A DNA stretch of 64,000 bases, taken from positions 62,001 through 126,000 of the forward strand of contig NZ_BHVX01000014.1 of the NCBI RefSeq assembly GCF_003851545.1, given 5' to 3'. The notes below the pieces were generated by a model. It was given only the letters and a program-made list of their open reading frames with translations. It did not search any database and was not told where the DNA came from. Of the stretch, positions 17,109 through 24,077 are shown one piece after another. Made by a program: the position numbers and the translations under genes. How positions within the stretch are numbered: the first letter of the stretch is position 1; every line of letters starts with the position of its first letter. Source of the DNA: Ralstonia sp. SET104. GTDB lineage: Bacteria; Pseudomonadota; Gammaproteobacteria; Burkholderiales; Burkholderiaceae.

Positions 17109-18539
17109 TCAGTGCGCCGCGTTACGCGGCTCGATGCTGCTGACCGATGCATTGGCCGTGGTGGGCTCGATCGTGCGAAAGAACAGCTTCTCCACCACCA
17201 GCACCAGGGCCGGTGTGACGAGTGCGATGTACATATTGTCGATGCCGAACGGATTGCCCAGCAGGTACCAGATGGTGGTTGTTACCGCTGCCAGAATCAG
17301 GCCAAAGACCACGCCGCGGCGGCTGTTGAAGAAGGGCAGGTAGATACCGATGAGCGCAACGACGGATACGGAGAGCCGCAGCGCCCGCGTGAAGAACGAC
17401 AACGCCAGAATTTGCGGTACGAACAGCACGAACACCAGCGGCAGCACGCCCACCGCCAGCGAAATCCAGCGCGTGGCGCGCAGCTCCTGCTCGGGCGTGG
17501 GCTGATAGCGGGGTACATAGAAGTCAGCCACGATAAGCGAGGCAATCGCCAGCGCCACGGTGCACACGCTCACGAAGATCGATGCCACCAGCGAAGTTGT
17601 CACCACGCCAGCCAGCAGCGGGTGCATGTGCTGCAGGAACACCGGCAGCGCATACAGGCTCTTGATGCCCGGGAACAGGTACTTGGCGGCTACGCCGATG
17701 AAGCCCAGCGCAATCGAGATCGGCACGCACAGCACCGCCGCCATCAACGACGCCGAGCGTGCAGACTCCGGGCTCTTGGTGGACGAGATGGCCTGCACGA
17801 TGAACTGCGTCGAGAAGATCGCCCCGGCCGAGCCGATGATCCACGCACCGATGGTGCCGCCCGACAGCGCACCCTTCCACGTGAAGTAGTGCTCCGGCAT
17901 GGTTTGCACCATGGGCGTGATGCCGCCCGAGAGCTTCCACGCCACCGCGACGATGATGCCGATGCCCAGCACCTTGACCGCGCTGTGCACGATGGTCAGG
18001 TAGGCCACGCTCTTGAGCCCGCCCCACACGAAATAGATCGTGCTGATGACGGCCGTGATGAGCGCCGCCGTCGGCAAGTTGATGTGCATGACCGTGGAGA
18101 TGGCCGCCGCGCCGCTCACGTAGTTGCCCACGTTCACCAGCAGCAGCGAATAGATCATGATGGCCGACACCACCAGCTTGGCCGTGTTGCCGTACTTCTT
18201 GGCGATGAAGCCCGAGATGGTGAACTGCCCCGATGCGTACAACCGCTTGGCCATGAACAGGCCGAAGAACAGAAAGCCGATCGACGCGGCGATCACCGAC
18301 CACGACGCGGCAATGCCCACGCTGAACGCCTCTTGCGAGGTGCCCACCGTTGACTTCGCGCCGATGTATTCCGACATGAGCAGCACGGCCACCACCACGG
18401 CCGGCATTGAACGCCCGGCCACCATGAACTGCTCGGAATTGCGGCTGCGCAACCGGATGCTGGCCACGCTGGTCACCACGATATAGATCACGACCATGGC
18501 GATGATCATGGTGGTGTCCCAGTTCGAAAACGAGGTCAT
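17109..18539 (-). CDS. Sodium:solute symporter (SSS family)
   Basis: A 476-residue membrane protein with about 13 hydrophobic segments and SSS-family features: the SEQFMVAGR-P loop after the first helix and YIGAKSTVGTSQ in the next segments. The start at 18539 follows CAGGAGACA; a longer frame upstream is not membrane-like. It likely imports the substrate of the surrounding catabolic genes with Na+. It lies 30 bases upstream of the sialidase-fold gene and 115 bases after the kinase-PdxA gene. Confidence 0.9.
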   Translation of the reverse strand: MTSFSNWDTTMIIAMVVIYIVVTSVASIRLRSRNSEQFMVAGRSMPAVVVAVLLMSEYIGAKSTVGTSQEAFSVGIAASWSVIAASIGFLFFGLFMAKRLYASGQFTISGFIAKKYGNTAKLVVSAIMIYSLLLVNVGNYVSGAAAISTVMHINLPTAALITAVISTIYFVWGGLKSVAYLTIVHSAVKVLGIGIIVAVAWKLSGGITPMVQTMPEHYFTWKGALSGGTIGAWIIGSAGAIFSTQFIVQAISSTKSPESARSASLMAAVLCVPISIALGFIGVAAKYLFPGIKSLYALPVFLQHMHPLLAGVVTTSLVASIFVSVCTVALAIASLIVADFYVPRYQPTPEQELRATRWISLAVGVLPLVFVLFVPQILALSFFTRALRLSVSVVALIGIYLPFFNSRRGVVFGLILAAVTTTIWYLLGNPFGIDNMYIALVTPALVLVVEKLFFRTIEPTTANASVSSIEPRNAAH

Positions 18540-18654
18540 CTTTGTCTCCTGATTTTGAGCGGATGGCTCTGGCCAGCCCGGCGTGTATCCGTCGGGTCTG
18601 GCCTTGCGCGGGGGCGCGCGATGTTGCTGCGTACTACATGGTGTTTGGGTTGCC

Positions 18655-20964
18655 TCAGGCCGCGCGCGCTGCTTCGCGGTCGTCGTGCCGGGTGGCGAGT
18701 TCGCAGGCCTGGCGGAAGGCTTCGAGCATGCTGCGTTCATCGGCGATGCCCTTGCCGGCAATGTCAAACGCGGTCCCATGGTCGACCGAGGTGCGGATCA
18801 CCGGCAGGCCCACAGTGACGTTCACCCCAGCCTCCAGGCCCATCACCTTGACCGGTCCGTGGCCCTGGTCGTGATACATCGCGACCACCACGTCAAAATC
18901 GCCCCGGCCGGCGCGGAAGAACAGCGTGTCGGCGGGCAGCGGGCCTTCGACGCGCCAGCCGCGCGCCCGCAGCACCTGCACGGCGGGGATGATCTTTTGC
19001 TCTTCCTCACCATGGCCGAACAGGCCATTTTCTCCTGCATGCGGGTTGATGCCGCATACGCCGATGCGCGGGTTGTCGATGCCGGCGCGTACCAGCGTGG
19101 CATGCGCGCGTTCAATGGTGCGCTGGACCAGGCCCGGCTCGATGCGGCGGATGGCATCGAGCAGGCCGATATGCGTCGTTACGTGGATCACGCGCAGATT
19201 GGGCGCCACCAGCATCATCGAGACTTCATCGATGCCGGTCAGGTGCGCCAGCATTTCGGTGTGGCCGGGGAAGATGTGGCCGCCCGCGTGTAGCGCTTCC
19301 TTGTTCAGCGGCGCGGTGCAGATGGCGTCCAGTTCGCCTGCGGAAGTCAGCTCGACCGTGCGGGCGATGTACCGATATGCCGCATCGCCTGCGATCGGTG
19401 AGAGCTTGCCGTAGGGCAGGTCGGCAGGGATGAGGCCGAGGTCGATGCAGTCCACCACGCCGTAGCGGAAAGCCGCGTCGGCGGGGCGTTCGATCGAGCG
19501 CACGTCCAGCGCCACGCCAGCGCGTTGGGCGGCATCGCGCAGGCGTGCCGTGTCGCCAATCACCAGTGGCCGGCATTGCTCGTACACCGCGCGGTGCGTG
19601 AGTGCCTTCATGATGATTTCAGGGCCGACACCGGCGGCATCGCCCATGGTGATGCCGATGACAGGACGATAGGTCATTGCGTGAGTTCCTTTGGGTGGAG
19701 TGCCGACCGCGGTTTCGATCAACCGTCGCCAGGCGGTATGCAGAGAGCCGGGTGCGCCAAAGCCACCCGCTTTGGTGACGATCGGCAGCACGCGGCCGAC
19801 ACCCGTGAGTCGGGCGTGCAGCAACGGCATCCCGGGTTCAATTTCATCGGTCAGTTGCAGCGCGTCGATGCCGGCCGCCGACAGCACGGCGCGCGCGGTT
19901 TCACCGCCCGTGGCAATCAAGCCGCCGGCATGCGGCAGAGCGGGCGCCAACAACGTAGCGAGGCGGCGGCAGAAGCGCAGCCCGTCGGCGCTGTTGCCGC
20001 GCGTGGTCTGGCTGAGCGTGACCAGCACGTCGCGGCCTTCGCACAGCGCGTCGATCACGGTCTGGGTGATATCGGCCTGCGGTGTGTCGAGTGCCTCAAC
20101 GGGAAGCTCCAGCGCCAACAAGCCGGCACCTGCGCCTGCCTTCAATTCGCGGGCCTGTGTGTGCGACACGCTGGACATGCTGCCCACCACCGTCAGCACC
20201 GGTCCGGTGATAGAACTCACGACATCGCCTTCGGCGGCAGCGTTGGCACCGCCAAGCCCAAGCGCGCGAATGAGCGCGGGCGCCAGCCCGGCCGAGCCGA
20301 CCCAGAAGGCGTGCGCCAGCTGTGCCGAGGCATCGGCGATGTACGCCAGGTCTGCGTCGGTCTCGGCATCGCACACCACGGCGTGTACGCCGTCTGCTTG
20401 CAGTGCGGCGAGGTGACCTGCCAGCGCGGTGGTACCGGCGCGGATATCGCCCAGCGTCAGCACCGAGGTCTGCAGCCCCTGGCGGACAAGCATGTCCAGG
20501 AGATCGCCGCGGCCCGCGATGCCTTCGTTGCGCCACACCTCGGTGTCTTCCACCGCCACGCCATGCAAGCGTTGGCAGCCGCGGAGCGTGGTACGTCCCG
20601 CCGCCGGAAACGCCGGCGCTACGATGGCAACGCCCGCCAGCGGCACCAGTGCCGCCACCTCGGCGGCGACATTGCCGCGCAGAGTCGAATCGATTTTCTT
20701 ATAGAGACGCGTGGCCGGTCGGGCCAGCGAGCGCCACGCAGCGACTTGCGCGGCTGCTGCATCGGCGACGTTGGCGCGGCGCGTATCCGTGTCCAGCGCG
20801 AGTACGTCGGCGCTGATCGGTTGGCCCATATCGGCGCGGAGCATGACCGCACTGCGCAGTCCCGCACGCACGCCGGCCACCGCGCAATCGGCGGCGCCTG
20901 ACAGGTCGTCGGCCAGGATCAGCAGCTTTGGGGCGGCTTGAGGGGCTTGGGCGGTTGTGTTCAC
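18655..20964 (-). CDS. Fused four-carbon acid-sugar kinase (DUF1537) and PdxA2-type dehydrogenase
   Basis: One uninterrupted frame of 769 residues. Residues 1-429 are a DUF1537 kinase: the N-terminal LLILADDLSGAADC and YKKIDSTLRGN motifs and the C-terminal VTKAGGFG nucleotide loop. Residues about 430-769 are a PdxA-type dehydrogenase with GITMGDAAGVGPEI and the metal-binding His in PGHTE, NPHAGE and YHDQGHG. In characterised D-threonate and D-erythronate pathways these two proteins phosphorylate the acid sugar at O4, then oxidise and decarboxylate it to dihydroxyacetone phosphate. The GTG start overlaps the ADH stop as GTGA. An internal ATG at 19677 with AAAGGAA upstream could also yield separate PdxA2. 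A lost stop codon or a sequencing error are alternatives to a true fusion. Confidence 0.87.
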   Translation of the reverse strand: MNTTAQAPQAAPKLLILADDLSGAADCAVAGVRAGLRSAVMLRADMGQPISADVLALDTDTRRANVADAAAAQVAAWRSLARPATRLYKKIDSTLRGNVAAEVAALVPLAGVAIVAPAFPAAGRTTLRGCQRLHGVAVEDTEVWRNEGIAGRGDLLDMLVRQGLQTSVLTLGDIRAGTTALAGHLAALQADGVHAVVCDAETDADLAYIADASAQLAHAFWVGSAGLAPALIRALGLGGANAAAEGDVVSSITGPVLTVVGSMSSVSHTQARELKAGAGAGLLALELPVEALDTPQADITQTVIDALCEGRDVLVTLSQTTRGNSADGLRFCRRLATLLAPALPHAGGLIATGGETARAVLSAAGIDALQLTDEIEPGMPLLHARLTGVGRVLPIVTKAGGFGAPGSLHTAWRRLIETAVGTPPKGTHAMTYRPVIGITMGDAAGVGPEIIMKALTHRAVYEQCRPLVIGDTARLRDAAQRAGVALDVRSIERPADAAFRYGVVDCIDLGLIPADLPYGKLSPIAGDAAYRYIARTVELTSAGELDAICTAPLNKEALHAGGHIFPGHTEMLAHLTGIDEVSMMLVAPNLRVIHVTTHIGLLDAIRRIEPGLVQRTIERAHATLVRAGIDNPRIGVCGINPHAGENGLFGHGEEEQKIIPAVQVLRARGWRVEGPLPADTLFFRAGRGDFDVVVAMYHDQGHGPVKVMGLEAGVNVTVGLPVIRTSVDHGTAFDIAGKGIADERSMLEAFRQACELATRHDDREAARAA

Positions 20965-22130
20965 GGCAGCAGGCGCTGGTAAATGGCCTTGATGTCCGCA
21001 TGGCTCAGCGGCTTCGGGTTGTTGCCCAGCAGACGCTTGACCTTGGAAGCAGCCTCGGCCAGCGCATCCAGGTGCGATTCCGACACGCCAAACTGGCGCA
21101 GGTCCTGCGGGATCTGCACGACGTCGGTCCACTCGGTCAGCCGTTCGATGAGCGCGTCGGCGGCGGTCTCGTCGTCTGCGTCATGGCTGCTGATGTCAAG
21201 CGCGCGTGCCACGTTGGCCAAGCGCACGACGATAGCGTCCTTGTTGAACGCCATCACGTGCGGCAGCAGCATCGCGTTGGCCACACCGTGCGTAATGCCA
21301 AACATGCCACCCAGCGGATACGCCAGCGCATGCACGGCAGCCGTGCCGGCAGCGGTCAACGCCAGGCCGCCGTACATCGAGCCCAGCATCATTGCCTCGC
21401 GCGCCTTGACCGAGCGGCCGTTCTCATACGCCTCGACAATGCTCGCGCCAATGAGCCGCATCGACTCCATCGCAAACATGTCGCTCACCGGGTTCGCCTT
21501 GGTCGAGATATACGACTCCAGCGAATGAACGAACGCATCGATGCCGGTGGCGGCAGTGATCGGCTTGGGCAAGTCGAAGGTCAGCTCCGCATCGAGAATC
21601 ACCAGTTGCGGCAGCAGATGCCGGCTTACGATGCCCACCTTCAGCTCTTCGTCGGGCAACGTGACGATCGCGTTGGGGGTGACTTCAGAACCCGTGCCTG
21701 CCGTGGTCGGCACCAGCACCAGCGGAATGCCTGGGCGCTTGATCAGATCAATGCCGAGCCATTCGCGCAGCGGCTGTTCATTGGTCAGGCGCACTGCAAA
21801 CAGCTTGGCTGCATCCAGCACGCTGCCGCCACCGATCGACAGAATGGCATCCGGTGCAAACGGCGCAATCTGCTCGCGAAACACGGTTTCGACGTTTTCA
21901 ATGGTCGGTTCCGGCTCAACGCCGCGCACGATGCAAGCTTCAATGTCACGCGCGGTCAGCGCTTGCACCACGCGCCCGATCACGCCGTTCTGCTCCATCA
22001 CCGGTTGCGTGATGAGTGCGACGCGTTTGACTGGTACGTCGAGCAGCGCGAGTTTCTCTGGCAGCAACGCCAGGCTGCCGGCGCCGTGGACGATGTGCTT
22101 GACGGTCTGGAAGTGATAGGTCTGGGACAT
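20961..22130 (-). CDS. Iron-containing alcohol dehydrogenase
   Basis: A 389-residue group III alcohol dehydrogenase with the NAD-binding GGGSVLDAAK loop, the TTAGTGSE motif and the metal-ligand region D-A-F-V-H-S-L-E plus H-G-V-A-N-A-M-L-L-P-H. It probably oxidises or reduces a hydroxy-acid or aldehyde in the acid-sugar route. It follows the DapA-like gene by 33 bases and overlaps the kinase start by four bases (GTGA), indicating tight translational coupling. Fe2+ use is inferred from the family. Confidence 0.9.
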   Translation of the reverse strand: MSQTYHFQTVKHIVHGAGSLALLPEKLALLDVPVKRVALITQPVMEQNGVIGRVVQALTARDIEACIVRGVEPEPTIENVETVFREQIAPFAPDAILSIGGGSVLDAAKLFAVRLTNEQPLREWLGIDLIKRPGIPLVLVPTTAGTGSEVTPNAIVTLPDEELKVGIVSRHLLPQLVILDAELTFDLPKPITAATGIDAFVHSLESYISTKANPVSDMFAMESMRLIGASIVEAYENGRSVKAREAMMLGSMYGGLALTAAGTAAVHALAYPLGGMFGITHGVANAMLLPHVMAFNKDAIVVRLANVARALDISSHDADDETAADALIERLTEWTDVVQIPQDLRQFGVSESHLDALAEAASKVKRLLGNNPKPLSHADIKAIYQRLLP

Positions 22131-22163
22131 GGCGTTCGGTGATGTGGGGGCGGGCGGCGAGGC

Positions 22164-23057
22164 TCAGGCGACGTTCAGTGCAGCCCGGTAGATGGCGAGG
22201 GCTTCGGCCAGCCGCTCGCGGCTTTTCGCATCGAGCGGCTTGGCCGGCGAGCGTGCGGGGCCAGCGGGCATGCCGAGCATTTCTGCCGCGGTCTTGAGCA
22301 CCACGGGCATGGTGCCGAGCGCAAACGCATCACGCAGCGCGCGCAGCGATTCCTGCGCGGCGCGTGCGGCCGGAATGTTGCCCGCCTGGAACTGGTTCCA
22401 GATCGACATGACAACGTGCGGCACCGCATTGGTGGTGGCCGCCACGGCGCCATCGCCACCGGCAATCAGCGTCCACAGGATCATTGAATCGGTGCCGGTG
22501 AAGACGGCAAAGTCGTCGCGGCGCAGGTTGATCAACTGCAGCAGGCGGTCGAAATCACCGCCGCTGTCCTTGATCGCGCGGATATTCGGGATGTCCGCCA
22601 AACGGCGCACGGTGTCGATCGTGAGCGTCACGCCGGCCTTGGCCGGAATCGTGTACAGCAGGATCGGCAGCGACGTGGCACGCGCGATCTGCTCGTAATG
22701 CGCAAACAACTCTGGCTGCGTGGCGCCATTGAAGTACGGCGTGATGACGGACACGCCATCCACCCCTACGTCCTGCATTTTGTGGTTCAGCGCGATCACA
22801 TCACGCGTGGCATAGGCGCCGGTGCCGGCAAAGACGGGCACGCGGCCGCGCGCCTGTTCCACGGCAATGCGCGTAATGCGCAGCTTCTCTTCTTCGCTCA
22901 GCGCGATGAATTCGCCATTGGTGCCGAGCACGAACAGCCCGTGGACGCCCGCATCGATCAGCCGATCGACCAGCACGCGCAGGCCGTTTTCGTCCACGTC
23001 TTCGGTTGGGGTCATCGGGGTGATCAGGGCCGGGACGATCCCTTTGAACGTGGTCAT
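22164..23057 (-). CDS. DapA/NanA-family aldolase or lyase
   Basis: A 297-residue TIM-barrel enzyme of the dihydrodipicolinate synthase/N-acetylneuraminate lyase superfamily. The Schiff-base Lys163 (AIKDSGGDF), catalytic Tyr135 (LLYTIPAK) and the GTNGE substrate loop (45-49) are present. The start at 23057 matches family length; upstream codons are not conserved. It is the first gene of the minus-strand catabolic cluster, so it is more likely a 2-keto-3-deoxy-sugar-acid aldolase or dehydratase than biosynthetic DapA. The exact reaction is unknown. Confidence 0.88.
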   Translation of the reverse strand: MTTFKGIVPALITPMTPTEDVDENGLRVLVDRLIDAGVHGLFVLGTNGEFIALSEEEKLRITRIAVEQARGRVPVFAGTGAYATRDVIALNHKMQDVGVDGVSVITPYFNGATQPELFAHYEQIARATSLPILLYTIPAKAGVTLTIDTVRRLADIPNIRAIKDSGGDFDRLLQLINLRRDDFAVFTGTDSMILWTLIAGGDGAVAATTNAVPHVVMSIWNQFQAGNIPAARAAQESLRALRDAFALGTMPVVLKTAAEMLGMPAGPARSPAKPLDAKSRERLAEALAIYRAALNVA

Positions 23058-23169
23058 GTGGCGATCCTTTCGTGGTGGGCGAGCGGCCCGTGAGTCAGCT
23101 TGAGCAGGAGCGATGCATGGTCCGTATGCCAAGCGCATCGATCGGTTTGGTCATTGTAATTCAATAAAT

Positions 23170-23184
23170 GATCGAATCGATCAA
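23170..23184. promoter_or_regulatory. Perfect 7-1-7 inverted repeat, possible operator of acid-sugar operon
   Basis: TGATCGA-A-TCGATCA lies about 110 bases upstream of the first catabolic gene. It is near-identical in half-site to a repeat at 23324-23336 and similar to one upstream of the porin (29016-29031). It could be the DeoR- or GntR-type binding site; which protein binds is unknown. Confidence 0.5.
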
Positions 23185-23323
23185 TGTTTACCCTGATCTT
23201 AGCCAACCGCCGGAGGATTGCGCACATCCCCAAGCTTGGCGCAATCTTGTTCTGTTTGTTGGGTGGCAAGGGAATGCGGGTGGCGGAGCGTATCGGTCAT
23301 TCTGAAAAATACAGCACCTTATT

Positions 23324-23336
23324 TTGATCGATTCAA
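23324..23336. promoter_or_regulatory. Second operator-like repeat, TTGATCGATTCAA
   Basis: It shares TTGATCGATTC with the reverse complement of the 23170-23184 repeat, about 150 bases away. Two similar sites at such a distance are common for DeoR regulators that loop DNA. This is an inference from sequence similarity only. Confidence 0.4.
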
Positions 23337-23386
23337 TCTAAATTGGGGTAAAAGTACGCCAAGAGCCACTTTTGCGTCGCCGCAAC

Positions 23387-23601
23387 TTGTCCACAGCAAT
23401 GCGCGCGCCGCTTGCAGAACCCACCGCAAACAGTTGACGCAGAAGGGTTTGTTGCACGATGTAACAGCCCTGCTCGATGTGGATAACTTCCACTGCACGC
23501 ACACGTTTTACGTGATCTGCACGTTTGCATAAACCCGTCAAGTCCTTTTGTGGCTTGGGTTCCGGCCGCTGAAGCGGGTTATGCACAGAACATGTGGATA
23601 A
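23387..23601. other. Cluster of DnaA-box-like 9-mers
   Basis: TTGTCCACA (23387-23395, one mismatch), TGTGGATAA (23478-23486, reverse), TTATGCACA (23579-23587) and TGTGGATAA (23593-23601, reverse) match or nearly match the consensus TTATNCACA. A further near match, TTTGCATAA (reverse), is at 23524-23532. The last two consensus boxes face each other with five bases between. No dnaA, rep or par gene is adjacent, so an origin is uncertain; a DnaA-binding modulatory locus is also possible. Confidence 0.55.
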
Positions 23602-23802
23602 GTCTGTGGGAAACACTATCCGACCCGCGTGGCGGCGCGTTCGGATGGGCGTTGCTCGCGAATGTGGCAAGACTTGTCAGGGGCGGGGCGCATGCAGATT
23701 GCAACGATTGATTACAACTTGAAACAGCAAGCCGGGCGCCCATTGATCAGACTCCCAATACGCGATGGCTTGATCGCGACCGACGCATTCAAGGAGAAGA
23801 AC

Positions 23803-24006
23803 ATGGTTCGGGTACTGACGATTCTGCTGGCCGGTGCCACGCTACTGACGGCAACCGGCTGTGCCGACATGACGGCACGTCAACGTAATACCGCCATTGG
23901 CGCGGGTGTGGGCGGATTGGCCGGCGCTGCTCTGTTTGGCGGCCCGGGTGCCACGCTCGGCGGCGCCGCGTTGGGCGGTCTGGTGGGCAACGTCTCGACG
24001 CGTTGA
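23803..24006 (+). CDS. Small glycine-zipper lipoprotein (OsmB-like)
   Basis: A 67-residue protein with a short signal sequence ending in a lipobox-like ATGC, so it should be lipid-anchored at the new N-terminal Cys. The remainder is a glycine-zipper helix pair (GAGVGGLAGAALFGG and GGAALGGLVG), as in OsmB and related stress lipoproteins. AAGGAGAAG lies seven bases before the ATG. A strong bidirectional terminator follows. Confidence 0.85.
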   Translation: MVRVLTILLAGATLLTATGCADMTARQRNTAIGAGVGGLAGAALFGGPGATLGGAALGGLVGNVSTR

Positions 24007-24040
24007 TTGGATATCGACCTGAGGGTCGGCTCCACAAAAA

Positions 24041-24077
24041 ACGGACCCGGGGTCAATCCTTTGGGTCCGTTTTTTTA
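24041..24077. terminator. Bidirectional Rho-independent terminator
   Basis: ACGGACCC (24041-24048) pairs with GGGTCCGT (24063-24070); runs of A precede it and seven T follow. It can end both the rightward lipoprotein gene and the leftward GGDEF/EAL gene, whose stop codon lies in the T run. Confidence 0.9.

Larger units (their letters stand above)
23058..23802. other. 745-base intergenic region with DnaA-box cluster and inverted repeats
   Basis: No convincing gene is seen. The region has AT-rich patches (23140-23200, 23300-23350), inverted repeats resembling operators (23170-23184, 23324-23336), and several 9-mers matching or nearly matching the DnaA box TTATNCACA between 23387 and 23601. It contains the promoter region of the leftward catabolic operon and of the rightward lipoprotein gene. 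Confidence 0.6.

Noticed and set aside
16842-18353. 503-codon rightward open frame opposite the symporter and sialidase-fold genes
   Set aside because: His/Arg/Gln-rich, without domain-like pattern; it is the complement of high-GC coding DNA with two convincing genes on the other strand.
19525-20901. 458-codon rightward frame opposite the kinase-PdxA2 gene
   Set aside because: Arg/His/Gln-rich, no motifs; the opposite strand has two known domains.
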